The notes under the pieces: model-generated
The model's input: the letters and a program-made list of their open reading frames with translations, nothing else
What the model was told of the DNA's origin: nothing
Databases searched by the model: none
Source of the DNA: Paenibacillus sp. FSL M7-0420
Lineage (GTDB): Bacteria > Bacillota > Bacilli > Paenibacillales > Paenibacillaceae
Direction of reading: 5' to 3'
Length of the DNA: 64,000 bases
Assembly: GCF_038002345.1 (NCBI RefSeq)
Contig: NZ_JBBOCJ010000001.1
Coordinates: forward strand, 2,170,001 to 2,234,000
In this document: piece after piece, positions 62,001 to 64,000 of the stretch
How positions within the stretch are numbered: the first letter of the stretch is position 1
How the letters are laid out: the number at the start of each line of letters is the position of its first letter
Made by a program: the position numbers and the translations under genes

Positions 62001-64000
62001 CTCGCTGTCCCTGAAGATCATTAACTCCGAGATCAAGAATGTCATCTTCAACAGTGCCGGCTTCTATGGCGTCGATGCCTCACTGGGCTTCGATCTCAAT
62101 CAGGAGATGGGCTTGTTCGGACCGGATAAGAAGAAAGATGCGAATAAGAAAAAAGGCCCGGATGCTCCTAGCGGCAAGGTTACGATCAAGCACGCTGTGC
62201 AGGGCAAGGGGATCGGTAATGAATACGGCCTGGAGTTCGCAGCACAGCTGAAGAATATGATGGGCGTAGAGATTGAATTCTCGCTCAAGAAGGTAAAGGA
62301 CGGCCGGATTCTTCCGGATGTCATTGCCTTCGGGGCAGAGCTTCCGCAGCCGGGTATTCTGGTGACGGGTGCAACTTATCTGACAGCCATACGGGGTGCA
62401 GTGCGTGAACTGGCGGATACGATTGCCGGAGGTACGGCACAAGATCCATTCCCTTTAACCATTCAAGCAGGCGTAGGCATGCGGTTCGGGATTGCTCCGG
62501 CGTATTTCTTCGGCGATGTGGACCTGACGGTGAAGCGCACCGGCCTTAAGGTGGAAGGTAGGCTGGATTTCGCCGCCAAAGCCGATGCGGAGAAAGATGA
62601 CCGGCTTCCAATGCTGACCAAAGCGCTGCTCGAAGCGCAGTGGGTAACCCCATGGTTCGTGCGCGTGGAAGCAGAGATGGATATCGGCGGATGGGATATC
62701 ATCATCGGGAAGGCTGGTATCTTCGTCGGACAGAATCTGGAGAAGAACCGTACGGATTTTGAAGGCTATATCAGCTCCAAGGTGCAGATTCCGAACGATG
62801 TACCGGTTGTGGGAGGCATGCCGCTGTCCAGTATGTTCCTTGGGGTCAACAATGACAAGGTCTGGGGTAGCATCGGCATTCTGCTGATCTCCTTAGGCAT
62901 TACCTACTACTGGAGTGGGGGCATTGAATTCGGTACTTCTACAGATCAGCTGCCGGAAGGTATGATCCATCTGGTGGTGGATGATCCTGAGCTTGGACCG
63001 CGTCTGATGGTGATTGGGGCAGGCGTGCAGACGCTGGCCACATCCAAGGTGGCTTCCGAGGAAGAGAATCAGGAGATTATCTACCGTGAGGTAGAAGAAG
63101 GCGTTAAATATGTCGAGAACGGCTCGATCAATGTCGGCGTAGGCGGCATTACGGTCAAGAACGGCGGCAGAATCCATGAGATTCCGATGGACGGCGTAGC
63201 CGGCAATGCCATCATTGAGATGGAGTACAGCAGCAAGGAAATGCCGGAATTCAAGCTGCAGGATGCATCAGGCAAATTGTATCCGGTGAAATTCGATAAC
63301 ACGAACACTGATCCTACAGCAAATGCTTTTACACAATATATTCCTGCAAGCTATAAAACAGATAATGGGTCCAAACTCAGCAGCGAAGTGGACATTCGCA
63401 GAGCATATATCATTATTCCTGAGAATGAAGCCACAAAAGGCGGCACTTGGAAGCTGACAGCCGTCTCGGCGGTTGACACCAAGCTGTTGAACGTTCCTAC
63501 CCTGCCTACTCTGGGTGAAGTCAACCTGGCGAAGGACAGCTCGAATGCGAATAAGTTCACAGCCTCCTGGAAAGTCGCCAACGCAGCCGAAGGCGATACA
63601 GTGAACCTGTATCTGGCAGAGGATGCGGTGACAAACCGCAAGGAAATGCTGAATGGTCAAGAGATTCTGCAGACGGGTGATCCCGGTATGCTGATCGCCA
63701 AAGATGTACCGGTCGGCGCAGGCGGCTCGGTCAGCGGCGGAATCACGAGCGGCAGCAAAGTGATCGATGTAACCAATGTAACCTTGATGGGGAACCCGGA
63801 AGATATCCGCGGGCTGCTCAGACAGGGCAACTATTACCTGCGGGCCGAGCTGAAATCCAGCTCGAACTTCGGGACGAAGACATCGCCGCAGCGCTTTGAG
63901 ATCATTGATCCGCTTGCACCACAGAGTGTCAGTGATGTCATTGTTGAGCCTGCCGGCAACGGATTGTTCTCACTCTCCTTCAAGCCGGGAGCGAAGAAAC
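59089..64000 (+). CDS. Giant secreted protein, at least 1637 residues (3' end outside window)
   Basis: The frame is open from GTG 59089 to the window edge. It has a signal peptide (MKLLKRTVAVMLTLIMVFLS, cleavage near VEA-AS) and an N-terminal beta domain of about 290 residues. A middle region of unrecognised type follows, then an acidic/Lys-rich low-complexity stretch (about residues 880-905), a long beta-helical-like section (residues about 920-1130) and a C-terminal part that ends in the start of a fibronectin-III-like module (PQSVSDVIVEPAGNG). AGGGGGAA lies upstream. It is co-transcribed with the first giant protein; a joint extracellular assembly is likely but unproven. It could contain enzymatic or anchoring domains beyond the edge. 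Confidence 0.8.
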   Translation, partial: MKLLKRTVAVMLTLIMVFLSTSESFHALVEAASSTKTTMIQNDFIKVTVDNETGRYGIRTVEGQPIRKKDNNVNLLFQGDDPETSFTTFRIDGTDYIYGNKYKFDSSHYSETTAPKVVENSNGTKQLEMIWKIKGVEIKQILMLYTDSKDAVNSGNVNIRYEVNNKSGAQVQIGSRILLDTMVGGNDGPQFQIGTAYKSPLQVERKLVHNPEDDKGIPFEDRAYFKIPAYWVMRDKLDLTNPQATNVVAYGFNNFAEQNINIVDEMIVGHWNGLANTKWDYKINPNLDFTRDTNDFGTADSAVAFYWNPEKLAPGGFQSFETVYGLGELTAPDKVFSIRYVDQVQQLATASLGTGETVPSKYVDNGVFTITAEVENLQAYNMEHSKIEVEMTLESGLSFVRQDELGQDVKDANGNPVLENSRSKMLEFKKSATPDEAAMGIEPKYKPGDAITATFRVQAKGRPWPVTREYMISARSPETQGKIEGVKDEGIKAQYESTRTNFILLPPVGEATATYSYALAPAELYSTDVKYLTVNLSNIEAYNTGNATTAPNFDLYLKNKADGNRYKVNVQDAVVMQPTDDGFSGAMRITYRGGDQVDSGGNVLEAGLGPELPLGEYQVEIDYKGDAGGDEEVAALYDMTTPQSFLVTDNNDTRIREAGVMAVYKEAVDISGLANGASVKDELVDQLNSLFPGKPFKDGSFLYKAVTEYKKTKALFGAASKAVDPKFDISEFMDDEALKETPMYAYKLFATEEDFEEFKEEAEAKDPEFDREILVTVRGMIKQVGTGDEEQVIVDTKTEPAIINDAVAYKGKDLSFVRGKLDIFGNTLPGDLPFLDTLFVKGEGTLSVASSGFVFHKGEWTLDFFNGFNKSLGEEDFDPTKEKEEEDKGKDDDKKDEKGNDGNPEDDSQNGSLKWAIGGVGDRLNPLRQIMIEDVYFNKQSLFGAPSFSIDGFGFSFNDFILRENGISFGGSLSLKIINSEIKNVIFNSAGFYGVDASLGFDLNQEMGLFGPDKKKDANKKKGPDAPSGKVTIKHAVQGKGIGNEYGLEFAAQLKNMMGVEIEFSLKKVKDGRILPDVIAFGAELPQPGILVTGATYLTAIRGAVRELADTIAGGTAQDPFPLTIQAGVGMRFGIAPAYFFGDVDLTVKRTGLKVEGRLDFAAKADAEKDDRLPMLTKALLEAQWVTPWFVRVEAEMDIGGWDIIIGKAGIFVGQNLEKNRTDFEGYISSKVQIPNDVPVVGGMPLSSMFLGVNNDKVWGSIGILLISLGITYYWSGGIEFGTSTDQLPEGMIHLVVDDPELGPRLMVIGAGVQTLATSKVASEEENQEIIYREVEEGVKYVENGSINVGVGGITVKNGGRIHEIPMDGVAGNAIIEMEYSSKEMPEFKLQDASGKLYPVKFDNTNTDPTANAFTQYIPASYKTDNGSKLSSEVDIRRAYIIIPENEATKGGTWKLTAVSAVDTKLLNVPTLPTLGEVNLAKDSSNANKFTASWKVANAAEGDTVNLYLAEDAVTNRKEMLNGQEILQTGDPGMLIAKDVPVGAGGSVSGGITSGSKVIDVTNVTLMGNPEDIRGLLRQGNYYLRAELKSSSNFGTKTSPQRFEIIDPLAPQSVSDVIVEPAGNGLFSLSFKPGAKK

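Overview
The window looks like a chromosomal segment of a Paenibacillus-type Gram-positive bacterium (order Bacillales). The evidence is strong AGGAGG-type ribosome sites, frequent TTG starts, sigma-A-like promoters, carbohydrate ABC transporters paired with a YesM-type kinase and an AraC-type response regulator, copper-amine-oxidase-N secreted proteins, a CD3324-type regulator and a dgk/dck pair. I see no rRNA, tRNA, prophage, transposase or CRISPR array.

Layout. 1-2.1 kb: end of an esterase gene, an aminoglycoside-phosphotransferase-fold kinase and a DUF1801 protein in one overlapping operon. 2.1-6.0 kb: an M3 oligoendopeptidase, a small HTH regulator (CD3324 family) behind a structured leader with an 18-codon upstream ORF, a duplicated palindromic repeat, and a nuclease-like winged-helix protein. 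6.2-15.7 kb: a LytTR/DUF3021 pair, an amidase-signature protein, an AprX-like subtilase, a flavin monooxygenase-like protein, an LtrA protein and a UbiD decarboxylase. 16.1-20.7 kb: a secreted stalk-domain protein, an HTH-TPR regulator whose 3' end overlaps a previously unmarked 47-codon pheromone-precursor-like ORF, a GT4 glycosyltransferase and a Pro-rich small protein. 21.4-34.8 kb: a zinc phospholipase C-like protein, then a large amino-sugar locus. That locus has leftward SIS isomerase, cytoplasmic GH20 hexosaminidase and GNAT genes, and rightward ABC permeases, a lipoprotein binding protein, a two-component system, NagB-like and NagA. It appears to sense, import, cleave and deacetylate/deaminate GlcNAc oligosaccharides. 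35-45 kb: a YdeI-like protein, a chemoreceptor, an ECF sigma factor with an atypical SDR, a second-type ClpP with a small Sm-like protein, and an acyltransferase fused to an all-helical domain opposite an AraC regulator. 45.4-48.1 kb: a carboxyspermidine-type polyamine operon behind a candidate structured RNA. 48.6-53.1 kb: an RCC1-like secreted protein, the deoxynucleoside kinases dgk/dck, and an SDR/TetR pair. 53.5-64 kb: two giant secreted multidomain proteins in one operon, the second cut by the window edge.

The two most interesting things are not conventional annotated genes. (1) On the minus strand at 17378-17521 there is a small ORF with its own strong Shine-Dalgarno. It has a signal-peptide-like N-terminus and overlaps the 3' end of an HTH-TPR regulator gene, which is the architecture of RRNPP/arbitrium-like quorum-sensing pairs. 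(2) At least eight intergenic arrays, with about forty units in total, consist of short imperfect palindromes spaced at 50-52 bp. They belong to four unrelated sequence families that share the same period. Two arrays about 20 kb apart also share their flanking end modules. This looks like a genome-wide structural element class rather than CRISPR or coding sequence.
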